In this document: piece by piece, positions 50,616-60,803 of the stretch | Numbering within the stretch: position 1 is the stretch's first letter | Layout: every line of letters begins with the position of its first letter | NCBI GenBank assembly: GCA_964609825.1 | Contig: CAZSSH010000002.1 | Location: forward strand, 496,001-560,000 | Length of the DNA: 64,000 nucleotides | Direction: 5' to 3' | Source of the DNA: CAZSSH01 sp964609825 | GTDB lineage: Bacteria > Verrucomicrobiota > Lentisphaeria > Victivallales > Victivallaceae | Program-made: the position numbers and the translations under genes | The notes under the pieces: model-generated | The model's database searches: none | Told to the model about the DNA's origin: nothing | The model's input: the letters and a program-made list of their open reading frames with translations, nothing else

Positions 50616-51677
50616 CTAAAAATCATTTTTCCCGATGAGGGCGTTTTGAAACTCTGTTAATGAATTTGGGAATACAATATCTCTGAATCTCGATGTCTTT
50701 TCAACCCATAACGCGATCGAGAAACTGATCAATAAAATTAAAATCTGGACAATAACCGCGAACAAAACAGAAATCCAATCAAGCCGTTTGAGTAATTCAA
50801 AAAACAAATATCCGATAAAAGCATGAGTCATATAGATGTACATGGATAGTCGGCCAAAATTTTGCAATAATGTACTTCGTCCCAACTGCTTTTTAAACGA
50901 ATAAAGCAAAAAGATGAATATCCCGGGAAAAATTGCGGTCAAAACAAGATAAGACCAAGAATATAAATGTTTTTGATTAAAATTATGAATTACGCAATAA
51001 TTATAAAAATAAACGCAACTTAAAATGATAAAAAGCATCAACCAAATCATTTTAAGTTTTTCGACATAACAGGGAATCATTTTTCTCACCATTACGCCAT
51101 AAGATAATAAAGAAAATCCGACTACTACATTGGGCAGCAAATTCAACGGTCCGGCATCGAATTTGACCGCAAATTTATATAAAAAGAAATACGACAGGAG
51201 CGAGGCTGCCAACATCATCCCCCGCCACGGCTGATACAACCGGTAATAACAGCCCTTGACCAGCATCGTCATCAGCATTGCCGGTAAAAACCACAACAGT
51301 TGAAACCCGACGTACTTTGCCAGCAACATTCCGTTGCCGGTAAACAGCACATTGAGGAATTCGGCAGTGTCGAATTTGGCGCCATGTTTGTAAATTAAAA
51401 AATATCCGGTAAAAAATATCGTAAAAAACCATAGGTAGGGAACATAAAAACGGACAATCAAATCTTTGGCTTTTTGCCATTGCAACGGGTTCTCGTCGTA
51501 TAAAAACGGAATGATAAAAAAGGTTTGAATATGAAACAAATACAAGTACACCATAACCTGATATTTTTCCACCGCATAGGTAAATACCATGTTATGTCCG
51601 AGCACGATCAAAATAATCAGCAGACCTTTGATCGCGGAGGATTCTTCTTTACTGAGATATGATTGTGGATTGGTCAT
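50616..51677 (-). CDS. Membrane acyltransferase (acyltransferase 3 family)
   Basis: This 353-residue protein has about ten helices and begins 'SAIKGLLIILIVLGHNMVF', with the conserved His of acyltransferase 3 proteins in 'LGHN' of the first helix. It resembles the WcaH/fucose-4-O-acetylase-like branch. It should O-acetylate the surface glycan. The start overlaps the end of the Wzy/WaaL-like gene by 29 nt. Confidence 0.84.
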   Translation of the reverse strand: MTNPQSYLSKEESSAIKGLLIILIVLGHNMVFTYAVEKYQVMVYLYLFHIQTFFIIPFLYDENPLQWQKAKDLIVRFYVPYLWFFTIFFTGYFLIYKHGAKFDTAEFLNVLFTGNGMLLAKYVGFQLLWFLPAMLMTMLVKGCYYRLYQPWRGMMLAASLLSYFFLYKFAVKFDAGPLNLLPNVVVGFSLLSYGVMVRKMIPCYVEKLKMIWLMLFIILSCVYFYNYCVIHNFNQKHLYSWSYLVLTAIFPGIFIFLLYSFKKQLGRSTLLQNFGRLSMYIYMTHAFIGYLFFELLKRLDWISVLFAVIVQILILLISFSIALWVEKTSRFRDIVFPNSLTEFQNALIGKNDF

Positions 51678-52833
51678 GGTTTCTCTTGGGTTGCTCCAAG
51701 CGGGCGACGGCTGTAATCACGCCGATGCAAAGCCAAAAATTAAAAAACATAAAACCGCCGGCGGCAAAAATATAGCCTTCGGCCTGCATGTGGACAACAA
51801 AAAACGACAACAGCGACAACAACAAACAAAACAAATTGTAATTATATTTTTTGATGGAGCAAAGATCAACGCAGGTCCGGATAAAAATGATTAAAAATGC
51901 CAACCCGCCCAAAAGACCGGTCATCGACAATATGCTGAGGAAGCTGTTGCCGGTTTCAATGGTGCCGGTTTCCGCAAAGGTGGAGCCCAAGTCGGATAGC
52001 ACATCTACCGAAGCGAAGCCGATTCCGCAAACCGGACTGGATTGAAATTCCTGAATGCGCTGCTGCCAGTGGTCATGCCGCGAGGAGGTATCCAGCCTTA
52101 ACTCACTTCCGCCGTTTTTATTGATCACATTGTCGAAATACTTCTCCCAATAGCCGTGGGTAAACAATAAAACCAATCCCACTAGCAGCGAAATCCAGGT
52201 CAGCTTTAAAAAGGATAACCCATGGCAGGCGATCAAAAAAATCAGGACGCTCAGGATCATGCCGATGAGCGCCGTGCGCGAGGCCGCTGCAAAAATAATC
52301 AATACTGCCATAAAAATAACCGCAAAATAGAAATAACGCTTATAATCGCTTACTTTCAGCAAACGGTACATCGAAAACAAGATGGCCCAAGCTGCGCACG
52401 GCCCAAGCAACATGGAGTGGTTGGTGATCCCCTCATAATACGCCCCGGCTGAAAATTTAAACGGCAACAAGCAAAAGGAAACTACCACAATGACAATCAT
52501 CAAACTTTGAATTGTCTCAAAGACCAGAATCCGAAACCGGTCAAAAAAGTCATTGCAGATAAAACCTGAGGCCAACGATGATATCAGAAAAAAGGAGATA
52601 AAACGCTCCCAAGGGCGAAATAAATACGGAATGTCATTGGTCAATATACTAAATACACATGCCACGTAAAATATTCCGAAAAATGGATCAAAATGCTTTT
52701 TGCTGCTCCACAGCAAACAAGCAACCAGCACCGTGATCAATACAATATAATATCCGGTTGTAAAATTATGAAACAACCACAAAATATTGTTGATGACAAA
52801 CAGCCCGGTAAAAACAGACAAAAATTTCAACAT
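51649..52833 (-). CDS. O-antigen polymerase/ligase-like membrane protein
   Basis: This 394-residue protein has 10-12 helices and one larger periplasmic loop holding 'SRHDHWQQRIQEFQSSPVCGIGF', typical of the Wzy_C/WaaL family, in which a conserved Arg/His loop handles undecaprenyl-linked glycans. It should polymerise repeat units or ligate them to lipid A-core. With one flippase and one such protein in the locus, the polymerase role is likely. It overlaps both neighbours slightly. Confidence 0.82.
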   Translation of the reverse strand: MLKFLSVFTGLFVINNILWLFHNFTTGYYIVLITVLVACLLWSSKKHFDPFFGIFYVACVFSILTNDIPYLFRPWERFISFFLISSLASGFICNDFFDRFRILVFETIQSLMIVIVVVSFCLLPFKFSAGAYYEGITNHSMLLGPCAAWAILFSMYRLLKVSDYKRYFYFAVIFMAVLIIFAAASRTALIGMILSVLIFLIACHGLSFLKLTWISLLVGLVLLFTHGYWEKYFDNVINKNGGSELRLDTSSRHDHWQQRIQEFQSSPVCGIGFASVDVLSDLGSTFAETGTIETGNSFLSILSMTGLLGGLAFLIIFIRTCVDLCSIKKYNYNLFCLLLSLLSFFVVHMQAEGYIFAAGGFMFFNFWLCIGVITAVARLEQPKRNHDQSTIISQ

Positions 52834-53336
52834 GGCTCAATGCTCTTTATTTTTTGGGCCGGGACGCCGCCGTGGATTTCCTGATTGCCGACCGTACCGT
52901 TAACTACTGCTCCGGCGGCGGTCATTGCGTGTTTGCCTACCACGGCGCCGGGGAGCACCATTGTCCGGGCCCCAAGCCAGGCTTCGTCGCCGATTGAGAT
53001 ATCCCGGTTGGTGCCGCTTCCGGCGGCCCGATCAGGAGAATCCAGCAGATGAGTTCCGGTTCCGAGATAAACTTGCGGCGCGATATCCACCCGGCTGCCG
53101 ATGGTCACGGTCGCCGGCCGGGAGCTCGAAATAAAGACTTCATGCCCGATAAAAACATCGTCGCCGATTACCAGTCCTCCGTTGCCGAATATTTTTACCG
53201 ACGAGTAAATTCGCAGATTTTTGCCGATTTCGGCACCCGCCCACCGCAATAACCGGGATTTGAGCCGGAAACAGCGACTCACCGGCAGGCAGCCGAAAAT
53301 ACTTCTGACTATTTGCAATCGCATTGGTGAGAGCAT
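52827..53336 (-). CDS. Hexapeptide-repeat acetyltransferase
   Basis: This 169-residue protein has left-handed beta-helix repeats ('IGKNLRIYSSVKIFGNGGLVIGDDVFIGHEVFI', 'IGDEAWLGARTMVLPGAVVGKHAMTAAGAVV') ending 'VPAQKIKSI', as in WbbJ/maltose-acetyltransferase-type enzymes. It should O-acetylate a sugar using acetyl-CoA. It ends 7 nt inside the polymerase/ligase gene start. Confidence 0.86.
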   Translation of the reverse strand: MLSPMRLQIVRSIFGCLPVSRCFRLKSRLLRWAGAEIGKNLRIYSSVKIFGNGGLVIGDDVFIGHEVFISSSRPATVTIGSRVDIAPQVYLGTGTHLLDSPDRAAGSGTNRDISIGDEAWLGARTMVLPGAVVGKHAMTAAGAVVNGTVGNQEIHGGVPAQKIKSIEPC

Positions 53337-53341
53337 AATGA

Positions 53342-54448
53342 TTATTTTTCCCTATTTTTGGGTTTTCTGTACAAATCAAGGTATTGCGCGGCACATGCAT
53401 TGATGGTAAATTGACGCTCAAAAAGTTTCTGTGATTGCTCCCGCATCTCCCGGACTTTTTCGGGAGGCAGCTCCAACGCCTGTTTCATTACCCGGTACAG
53501 CGCATCCGCCGAAATTTCATCGGCCAATAAGCCGCTGACGGGATGATTTATCCCCGTCGGTATCCCGCCGGCGGGGACGCAAACCGGTACACAGCCGTTG
53601 CCGATCGCCTCCAATAAACTGATCGGCATCCCCTCAAAAGTGCTTGACAGCACAAAAAAATCACAGTGCTGTAAAAAACACTGGGGCATCGTTGAGGGAC
53701 CGTGATAAACAACTTCGGGGATGCGCTCGGCTTCAAACGCCTTGGCATACTCATCGTCCTGATTGCCGATGATGATAATCCGGAAATCATACCCGTCATC
53801 CCTGAGTAGCTTTGCCGCCTGATTGAGCATCCGCTGGTTTTTACAGGAGCAGAGGTGTCCGATATTTAAAAATAATTTGGTCGCCGCCGTCGGCTGTAGC
53901 GACTTGATGAAATCCGTGACTTGTTTGTGCTCCGCCGCGGAGTGTTCTTTCAGGGCAGTCCCGTTGTAGACCAAGGGCAGCCTCAGCCCGTTAAAATAGT
54001 CAATGGCAGACTGCCTTACCTGATCCGAAATGGTCACTGCCGTGACACTGCGACCGTATAAAAGCTTACGGATTGCATCAATATTGGGCATTTCCTTATC
54101 CGCCATGCTGTGAATGGTATGGACATAATGCGTTTTTGACGGCAAATTTAAAAAAATCAACGGCGAAGCATAAAACAGCGAAAACAAATGAGTGTGGACG
54201 ACATCCGGTTTTTCGCGCCAGATCAGCCGGGCGATCTGCCAAAACAAACGCGGCGAAATGCCGTTGTTGCTTTTTTGGAACGCCACCCGCCGAAAATTGG
54301 GCTGATCCACACTCAGCTGATCCATTGCCTCCGGATAATGAGTTGCCAAAACGACTTCCTGCGTTTTGCCCATTTCCTGGCAAATATCCAAGACAAAACG
54401 GGGAATCCCACCGGTCGTCAAATCAGTACAAATATGGAGTATTTTCAT
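53342..54448 (-). CDS. GT4-family glycosyltransferase
   Basis: This 368-residue GT-B enzyme has 'MKILHICTDLTTGGIPRFVLDIC', 'KPDVVHTHLFSLFYASPL', 'LFLNIGHLCSCKNQRMLNQAAKLL', 'DFFVLSSTFEGMPISLLEAIGNGCVPVCVPAGGIP'. The motifs are complete for a retaining GT4 enzyme of O-antigen assembly. It starts 23 nt after the upstream transferase and is notably more GC-rich than that neighbour. Confidence 0.88.
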   Translation of the reverse strand: MKILHICTDLTTGGIPRFVLDICQEMGKTQEVVLATHYPEAMDQLSVDQPNFRRVAFQKSNNGISPRLFWQIARLIWREKPDVVHTHLFSLFYASPLIFLNLPSKTHYVHTIHSMADKEMPNIDAIRKLLYGRSVTAVTISDQVRQSAIDYFNGLRLPLVYNGTALKEHSAAEHKQVTDFIKSLQPTAATKLFLNIGHLCSCKNQRMLNQAAKLLRDDGYDFRIIIIGNQDDEYAKAFEAERIPEVVYHGPSTMPQCFLQHCDFFVLSSTFEGMPISLLEAIGNGCVPVCVPAGGIPTGINHPVSGLLADEISADALYRVMKQALELPPEKVREMREQSQKLFERQFTINACAAQYLDLYRKPKNREK

Positions 54449-54471
54449 TGGTTTTTCCGCAGTTGCCAGAG

Positions 54472-55650
54472 TTATGAATTATAAAATGCATCGATAGCAT
54501 GTTCAATTTTTTTAATTTCTGGAAGGCAATTCTTTTCGTATGAAAATTTTTCAATAAAACATTTTGCAGCATTTTTTTTCATTGTTTGCATCTCTGCATT
54601 ATCCCGCAAAATTTGAGACAATGCCTGGCTTAACCCTTCAACGGTGTCGTCTTTGGCGCAATAACCAAGATTATTTTCCTCAATGATTGCTCGTAATGAA
54701 TCATTGTTTGAGCCTAAAACCGCCAAGCCGCAAGCCATGTATTCGTATAGTTTGGTCGGTGCACAGTATTTTTGGTTTAATGTCGGTTCGATGGAGTAGG
54801 TGTAATCGACAATTCCAACGTCGGCTTCTCCGATACAGGCTAACAAATCAATCCTTTTTTTTGCGTTTGCGATAAAAAAATGATTCGCATGCAATTTTTT
54901 TGCGGCATATTGTTTGGCATTGGCAACCAAGTATTCGGGAGCAGCGCAAAACGCAAGCAAAAAACACGGGGAACCGGTTGCCGCGACCAAATCAACGATC
55001 CGTTCAAAAGGTTTTTCTTTGCCGATACCGCCAATAAATAAAACGATCGGTAGATGTTTGGGTAACGCCACTCCGGCGAGTTTCGCCAAGCTTCCGGGAG
55101 ACATCGGTGATGGGATGTTTTTTCCCGGCACAGTATTGATCAAAATAAATGGTTTTGCGGAGAGGTGAAAATAACGCATTCTCTCCTCTGCCCGAAATGG
55201 TTCGACATCGATAATATAATCAGGGGCTGTTGCATATTTTTCATAAATTGCAGCAAATTTGGATTGCGGATAATCATGCAATGTACATAATTCCTGACAA
55301 AACTGGATCAACAATGGCTTTTTTATTCTGATTTTTTTTACCCAGGCTGCTTCTCGCAAATAACCGGCCTCTGTAATTAAAATGCACGAAGCTCTCATCA
55401 TTTTGCAAATAATGTAAGCCCGAAATGCAATATGTGACAGTGACCGCATCCAAACATTCCATCGGGGAGACCAAAAGGTCCAGCAGGTGCATTTTAATCC
55501 GGTCTCCCTATATGCATCCGCGTTTTGCGGCACAGTTTTAATCATAACAGACAGATCAAAATTACAATTCAACTCTTTCAGTAAATACAACGTTCCGGAA
55601 TAAACCGAGAGAAAATCCGTACCGGGAATCGCCAGTATTTTGTTTTTCAC
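54472..55650 (-). CDS. GT4-like glycosyltransferase
   Basis: This 392-residue protein has a weak N-terminal acceptor half and a GT-B donor half with 'PIVLFIGGIGKEKPFERIVDLVAAT', 'NAKKRIDLLACIGEADVGIVDYTYS' and 'APTKLYEYMACGLAVLGSNN'. The start is GTG at 55650, overlapping the wecB TGA as GTGA, with AAGGATC upstream. It is AT-rich like wecB and unlike the following gene, so the pair may have arrived together. Confidence 0.8.
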   Translation of the reverse strand: MKNKILAIPGTDFLSVYSGTLYLLKELNCNFDLSVMIKTVPQNADAYRETGLKCTCWTFWSPRWNVWMRSLSHIAFRAYIICKMMRASCILITEAGYLREAAWVKKIRIKKPLLIQFCQELCTLHDYPQSKFAAIYEKYATAPDYIIDVEPFRAEERMRYFHLSAKPFILINTVPGKNIPSPMSPGSLAKLAGVALPKHLPIVLFIGGIGKEKPFERIVDLVAATGSPCFLLAFCAAPEYLVANAKQYAAKKLHANHFFIANAKKRIDLLACIGEADVGIVDYTYSIEPTLNQKYCAPTKLYEYMACGLAVLGSNNDSLRAIIEENNLGYCAKDDTVEGLSQALSQILRDNAEMQTMKKNAAKCFIEKFSYEKNCLPEIKKIEHAIDAFYNS

Positions 55651-56786
55651 AGTAATTGATCCTTTAAAATATCAATGATTCGTTGAGCAGCCATTCCGTC
55701 GCCGTAAGGGTTGTGGACTCCGGTCATTTCGCGATAGGAGGCTGAGTCGGTTAACAATCTGACGGCCTCGTTGATAATTGTTTGGGCCTCGGTTCCGACT
55801 AATTTTACGGTTCCTGCTTCGACGGCTTCGGGTCGTTCTGTGGTATCGCGCATTACCAATACGGGCTTCCCCAGGCTTGGAGCTTCTTCCTGCACGCCGC
55901 CAGAGTCTGTCAAAATTATTTTTGCCCGCATCATCAATGCCAAAAATGATAAATACGGCTGCGGTGTAATCAACTTTATATTTTGATACAACGCCGGGTT
56001 TAAAATCCGCTCGACCGGTTCTTTCACATTGGGGTTGAGATGGACGGGATAAATGAAGTCAGTATCCGGAAAACGTAAGGCTAAAGTTCCGATCGCCTTG
56101 CATATGTTTTCAAACCCGATGCCAAAATTTTCCCGCCGGTGTCCCGTAATCAGTACCATGTCATGATTGCCTAGGTACTCTAATCCGTCTCCAGGCAATC
56201 CGGAAATTTTCGGACATTGGGCGACAACCTTGTCTTTTGCTAAAAGCAAAGCATCAATTACCGTATTTCCGGTAATGAAAATTTTGCTTTCTTCAATTCC
56301 TTCGCGAAGCAATGCCGATTTGTTTTGACCGGTGGGGCAAAAGTGATAATTTGCCAGCCGCGATGTCAAAACCCGATTGCCCTCTTCGGGCCAAGGAGAG
56401 TATAAATTATTCGTACGAAGTCCGGCTTCAACATGACCAATGGCAATTTTATTATAAAATGCCGCCAATGCCGCACCTAAAACTGTAGTGGTATCCCCTT
56501 GAATTAAAATGAGGTCAGGATGTTCTTCTTTCAGGTAACTGTCAATGCTTTCCAGAATCCGCGATGTCAACTGGCTTAATGTTTGATTTTTTTGCATCAA
56601 ACTCATATCCATATCCGGGGTGATGCCAAAGGTGTCCAATACCTGATAAAGCATTTCTTTATGCTGCCCGGTCGTGCATAATTTGCAATCAAAACTTTGA
56701 TCATTTTTTAATTTTAAATACAACGGGGCCATTTTAATTGCTTCGGGTCTGGTCCCTAAAATAATTATAATTTTCTTTTTCATCAT
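55647..56786 (-). CDS. wecB: UDP-N-acetylglucosamine 2-epimerase
   Basis: This 379-residue protein matches WecB/MnaA: 'IILGTRPEAIKMAPLYLKLK', 'ILIQGDTTTVLGAALAAFY', 'GHVEAGLRTNNLYSPWPEEGNR' and 'LTDSGGVQEEAPSLGKPVLVMRDTTERPEA'. It makes UDP-ManNAc, so the polymer probably contains ManNAc or ManNAcA. No wecC-like dehydrogenase is visible. AGGATAA precedes the two adjacent ATGs. Confidence 0.93.
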   Translation of the reverse strand: MMKKKIIIILGTRPEAIKMAPLYLKLKNDQSFDCKLCTTGQHKEMLYQVLDTFGITPDMDMSLMQKNQTLSQLTSRILESIDSYLKEEHPDLILIQGDTTTVLGAALAAFYNKIAIGHVEAGLRTNNLYSPWPEEGNRVLTSRLANYHFCPTGQNKSALLREGIEESKIFITGNTVIDALLLAKDKVVAQCPKISGLPGDGLEYLGNHDMVLITGHRRENFGIGFENICKAIGTLALRFPDTDFIYPVHLNPNVKEPVERILNPALYQNIKLITPQPYLSFLALMMRAKIILTDSGGVQEEAPSLGKPVLVMRDTTERPEAVEAGTVKLVGTEAQTIINEAVRLLTDSASYREMTGVHNPYGDGMAAQRIIDILKDQLL

Positions 56787-56827
56787 TTCAATTATCCTAT
56801 AATAATTAAACAGCTTGATATTAAAAA

Positions 56828-58357
56828 TTAATGTCTTCGAAAAAAGAGTATTTTATTCAACAACTTGATCACAAACTCTTTTTCGAAAGCATCAAATCCC
56901 AGCAGCCAGACCAAAATTACTTCACCGAGCGGCAATAATAAAAAACTCACGATCAGCCGCCACAATGAATCGGCCATGAGACCATGGATGAGTGCTGCCG
57001 CCAGAATCAGGGGGATGACTACTTTGAGTACCGGCAGCAGCACTTTAAGCACCCAAACCCGGGGCGGGACGTCAAACAGCCGTTTGACCCAGAAAATTCG
57101 TCCCAGGACGCAGGCAACAGTGGTCAGCACCGAGCACCCCACCACCATGACTGGCGAACCGCCCAACCAGGCCAATAACGCCGCCAGCGGCAACGTCAAA
57201 ATCAAGATGCTGCCCAATGACGCCTGGTATCCGGCGATTTTACCGTGGGCGCTTACCATGACCATATAACCTGAAGTGAATTTTTCGGCCATAAAAACCA
57301 GCAAAATAATCCAGCAAAACGCCCCGGTCAGCTCCGGTACATTTTTCAGCCACAATTGCAATAAAAAGTCAAGCTCGCTCAATAACGGGACTACGATCAG
57401 GCAGCTCAAAAAAACCGAAAATCGGCTCGCCCGCAACGACAAATCCAGCACCCGGTCATGCTCACTGCGCCCGGATGACGTGGTAATTTCCGGCGAAAGT
57501 GCGGTAAACAACCCTGCCGAGATTTGTTCGGCCTGACCGGCCAACTGATTGGCCACACCCAGTGCGGAATTCATTTTTGGGCCCCAAAATATGTTGACCA
57601 AAATCACGATTCCCGAGCTGCGGCCCAAATTGCCGAGGACCCCGAACAGCGTCCAACCGGCAAATGACAACAGCTCCCGGATCCGTCGACGGTCAAATTC
57701 GCCGCGCAGTATCAATTTGCACTCCGGGAAAAAATATACCGCCACCCAGCATTGCGCCAGCAGTAACCCGCCGTTGATTGCCGAAACCCCGAGTCCGTAA
57801 AAAACCAGCCGGTCGCCCGGACAATTCAACAACCAATATGCCAAAATCAAATTAAAGATCGACCCGATCAGGGCAAACAGCGCCAGCAGTGCAATTTTTT
57901 GCTTGGCGTTAAACATCCCGATCATCGGCACCGATGCCACGCTGAGCGCTGTATAAATCAGCACTCCGGCATAAACAACCATGCATGCGGCGGTCCGGTT
58001 TTCCGGGATATTAAGCACCGACTGGATCATCACATAGCCGACGGGGATCCCCGCGGCCAGAATCAACGCGGCTAAAATGCCGTGCACAACCATCGCGCTG
58101 TTAAACCATTGCCGGACCTCCGCCACATCTCCCTGACCGATCGAATATGCAAAGTGGCGCTGGGCACTGCCGGCCATGCAGAGATTGATAAATCCTAAAA
58201 ATGCCATAATCCCGCCGATGACGCCAAACAGCCCGAAATCGATTTCTCCCAGCGCCGCCAACACCCAGCGGCTGGCCAGCAAGCCCATAAAAGCACAGAC
58301 AAACAATCGGCCGTAACTGGCTATAACGTTATAAATCATCACATGCGAGCGTGTCAT
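56828..58357 (-). CDS. wzx: Wzx-type polysaccharide flippase
   Basis: This 509-residue membrane protein has 12-14 helices and the MATE/MVF-like pattern of polysaccharide export flippases ('MIYNVIASYGRLFVCAFMGLLASRWVLAALGEIDFGLFGVIGG', positively charged cytoplasmic loops). It should flip undecaprenyl-PP-linked repeat units to the periplasm. Its ATG overlaps the TGA of the upstream GT4 gene. Confidence 0.85.
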   Translation of the reverse strand: MTRSHVMIYNVIASYGRLFVCAFMGLLASRWVLAALGEIDFGLFGVIGGIMAFLGFINLCMAGSAQRHFAYSIGQGDVAEVRQWFNSAMVVHGILAALILAAGIPVGYVMIQSVLNIPENRTAACMVVYAGVLIYTALSVASVPMIGMFNAKQKIALLALFALIGSIFNLILAYWLLNCPGDRLVFYGLGVSAINGGLLLAQCWVAVYFFPECKLILRGEFDRRRIRELLSFAGWTLFGVLGNLGRSSGIVILVNIFWGPKMNSALGVANQLAGQAEQISAGLFTALSPEITTSSGRSEHDRVLDLSLRASRFSVFLSCLIVVPLLSELDFLLQLWLKNVPELTGAFCWIILLVFMAEKFTSGYMVMVSAHGKIAGYQASLGSILILTLPLAALLAWLGGSPVMVVGCSVLTTVACVLGRIFWVKRLFDVPPRVWVLKVLLPVLKVVIPLILAAALIHGLMADSLWRLIVSFLLLPLGEVILVWLLGFDAFEKEFVIKLLNKILFFRRH

Positions 58358-59520
58358 CGGTCAACTTTCGGCAGAGTGATCAATTGCCGCACCTGACCGG
58401 CAAATTGATCAAAACAAAAGACCGATGACACCATAGCCGGCGCTCGGCGCTGCATTTCCCGGCGCACTCCGGGATTGTCCATGAGTTGACAGGCTTGCTC
58501 AAACATCTTGTCGGCGGTTTGCGAAATCATCAACCCGTTGCCGTCAAATTTATACTTTTCAAGTCCCCGTGCGGCGAAAGCCGAACAGAGACAAACCCGC
58601 CCAAAGCGCATTGATTCTAAAACCTTGATGCAAGTACCGCTGCCGGAGTAAATCGGCGCTACCGAAAACAAGCTGTTGCGGTAGACTTGTTCAAGACTTT
58701 CCACATACCCCAAGAGGTCAATATTGGGATACCGCTCCAGCCATTTTTTTTGGTATGACTCGGGCAATCCTTTTCCGACAATGCAGTATCGGAGAGTGGG
58801 ATACCGCTGCACCAATCTGGTCCAGACATGCTCCAAAAAATAATCGATTCCCAGATAATTCGCCTCGTACAACAGTAGTCCGACCGAAAAAATCATCGGT
58901 CGCGGCGGCTCATCGTCGACCGCGGTGTCGGTTTGCGGTGCATTGGGAATATTCATTAACCATTGCTTGCGCTCCAAATTTATCTGAGCCAATTGATTAT
59001 GATTGGCAATCCAGACACCGGCGGCTCGCCGATAAACAAAATTCGCCCACGTCTCCACCAAACGGATTGCCAGTCGGCCCATCCGCGAATTATGACCGTT
59101 GCGACAATAGATATTGCTTTGTACTTCTGTTGGCAAATCATCAATATCAATAAACAAATCAGCTATTTTCCACGCACGGCAATATGCCGCCCACTTGGTG
59201 TAGCGACAGACGACAATGTCTATTTTTACGCCGGTCCAAGCATGCCAGACTGAGACATCCAAAGTCACTGGCAACGCGCAGATCGGCAAATATTTACTCA
59301 AATATCGGTCTGCCAGCCACGGCAACGAAAATTTTTTGATGCCGCAAATATGGGCAATTTTGTTTTCGGCATCAATCTTATGTAAAAAAGGTGCCGGAAC
59401 GGGTACAGTGGTATAAACGGTTCCCAGCTGCTCCAGCGATTTTTTTAAAAAAAATGATCGTTGTGCTCCTCCGGCGGAGATATCCCGCGGGTCACTTGGG
59501 GAAATCAGTAAAATATTCAA
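58354..59520 (-). CDS. GT4-family glycosyltransferase
   Basis: This 388-residue protein has 'DPRDISAGGAQRSFFLKKSLEQL' at the N-terminus and the donor half 'RYCIVGKGLPESYQKKWLERYPNIDLLGYV...VYRNSLFSVAPIYSGSGTCIKVLESMRFGR', as in GT4 family members acting on surface sugars. I place the start at TTG 59520 (MNILLISPSD), which overlaps the upstream TGA as TTGA; the open frame extends further upstream but inside the pyruvyl-transferase gene. Confidence 0.83.
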   Translation of the reverse strand: MNILLISPSDPRDISAGGAQRSFFLKKSLEQLGTVYTTVPVPAPFLHKIDAENKIAHICGIKKFSLPWLADRYLSKYLPICALPVTLDVSVWHAWTGVKIDIVVCRYTKWAAYCRAWKIADLFIDIDDLPTEVQSNIYCRNGHNSRMGRLAIRLVETWANFVYRRAAGVWIANHNQLAQINLERKQWLMNIPNAPQTDTAVDDEPPRPMIFSVGLLLYEANYLGIDYFLEHVWTRLVQRYPTLRYCIVGKGLPESYQKKWLERYPNIDLLGYVESLEQVYRNSLFSVAPIYSGSGTCIKVLESMRFGRVCLCSAFAARGLEKYKFDGNGLMISQTADKMFEQACQLMDNPGVRREMQRRAPAMVSSVFCFDQFAGQVRQLITLPKVDR

Positions 59521-60803
59521 AGTATTTCCAAATTGTAACTTGCTTTTTTGATCACTTCCGGTAAATGTTTTTGAATTTGTTGCCGATACTGCGGCAAATG
59601 ATCCAAAAAACACGCCAAATTTTGTTCCAAAACCGCTATGTCGGACTGTTCCGGCGGCGGCATGACCAAATTATCCGGCAGCTCAAAATGTTTGATCAGG
59701 CCGGCAAATTTATCTTGATAGCTGAATACACAAATCGGGACACCGCTTGACAGTGCGGCAATTGCCAGGTGCATTCGACTGCTCAGCAACCCGTCGAGTA
59801 GTGACGCAACTGCTTTGGTTTGCGACGCCGTCAAAACTTCCGGTCGGAAATAAACGTTTTGGGGGTTGTTTTGTCTCAGTTTGTCATACAGCGGCTGCAA
59901 ACTGATGTTATCCCCGACAGTTTCGCGCGAGTCATGCGCAATCAATAGGCAAGCCACCCGCCGCGAGCTCATCAACCGCTCTAGCACCTGTGTCAATACT
60001 TGCACGTGTCCCGCAATCACAGCCGCCGAGGCATGCGCAATCAGCATCGGATGCAAATTGATCCCTAAAACAGTATTGCCAATACTTCGCTGCATTTGGC
60101 ACCACTGCTGCGCATTTTGATACTGCTCCGTGCCTTGATCGGCCGAAAGCATAAAAGCGGTATCGGCAACCAATCGGGCAGGACAGCCGGTAATCCGGCA
60201 AAATCGTTCGAATGAATATGGATCGCGAAGGTTGAATCTCAGCCCGTGATTGGCCGCCGTCCGGAAATACCGACCCATCACCGGCGCGGCTTTTTGATTG
60301 AAACTGAACCCGAGCAAACTTACCTTGATTTGACGCAAGTGTAATACATCCGCCGTTGCCAACAGCATCAATGATGTTGCCGGACTGTAATACCCGTCCA
60401 TTACGTCCGCACCCAAAATAAAAACATATTGCGGCCCGAAATCCATTGCGGCCTTGACAATAGAGCAAAGCGCATTCCGGCCGCGCCACGCTTCCAACGC
60501 TGTCATGCCGCGCGCGCGCACTGCCTGCGAGCCCAGCTCGTCAGCAGTGATAAATGCCACTTCAATCCGGTCGGATTTCTTTTTGGCGCCAGCCAAAACG
60601 GCATCGATCATTGCCTCGTCGCCTTTTGAACCAAACACACTCCAAGGGTCACAGGGAACCAGTAAAATCTTTAGCGGGGCGTCCTTGGCGCGGTCTCCGA
60701 TCGTGGTTTGGGTCTCAGTGCATAACGTTTTCCAGTCATGGGACAAATGTTTCACCAATTGGTAATTATGCCACCAATTGCGTATTTTTTGCAATGATTT
60801 CAT
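59517..60803 (-). CDS. Polysaccharide pyruvyl transferase family protein
   Basis: This 428-residue protein has 'LKILLVPCDPWSVFGSKGDEAMI' and 'QYVFILGADVMDGYYSP' near the N-terminus, and later 'SRMHLAIAALSSGVPICVFSYQDKFAGLI', the conserved blocks of the PS_pyruv_trans (WcaK/CsaB-like) family. It should transfer a pyruvyl ketal from PEP to a sugar. ATG 60803 overlaps the TGA of the FGE-like gene (ATGA) and has AGAGAAA upstream. Confidence 0.86.
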   Translation of the reverse strand: MKSLQKIRNWWHNYQLVKHLSHDWKTLCTETQTTIGDRAKDAPLKILLVPCDPWSVFGSKGDEAMIDAVLAGAKKKSDRIEVAFITADELGSQAVRARGMTALEAWRGRNALCSIVKAAMDFGPQYVFILGADVMDGYYSPATSLMLLATADVLHLRQIKVSLLGFSFNQKAAPVMGRYFRTAANHGLRFNLRDPYSFERFCRITGCPARLVADTAFMLSADQGTEQYQNAQQWCQMQRSIGNTVLGINLHPMLIAHASAAVIAGHVQVLTQVLERLMSSRRVACLLIAHDSRETVGDNISLQPLYDKLRQNNPQNVYFRPEVLTASQTKAVASLLDGLLSSRMHLAIAALSSGVPICVFSYQDKFAGLIKHFELPDNLVMPPPEQSDIAVLEQNLACFLDHLPQYRQQIQKHLPEVIKKASYNLEIL

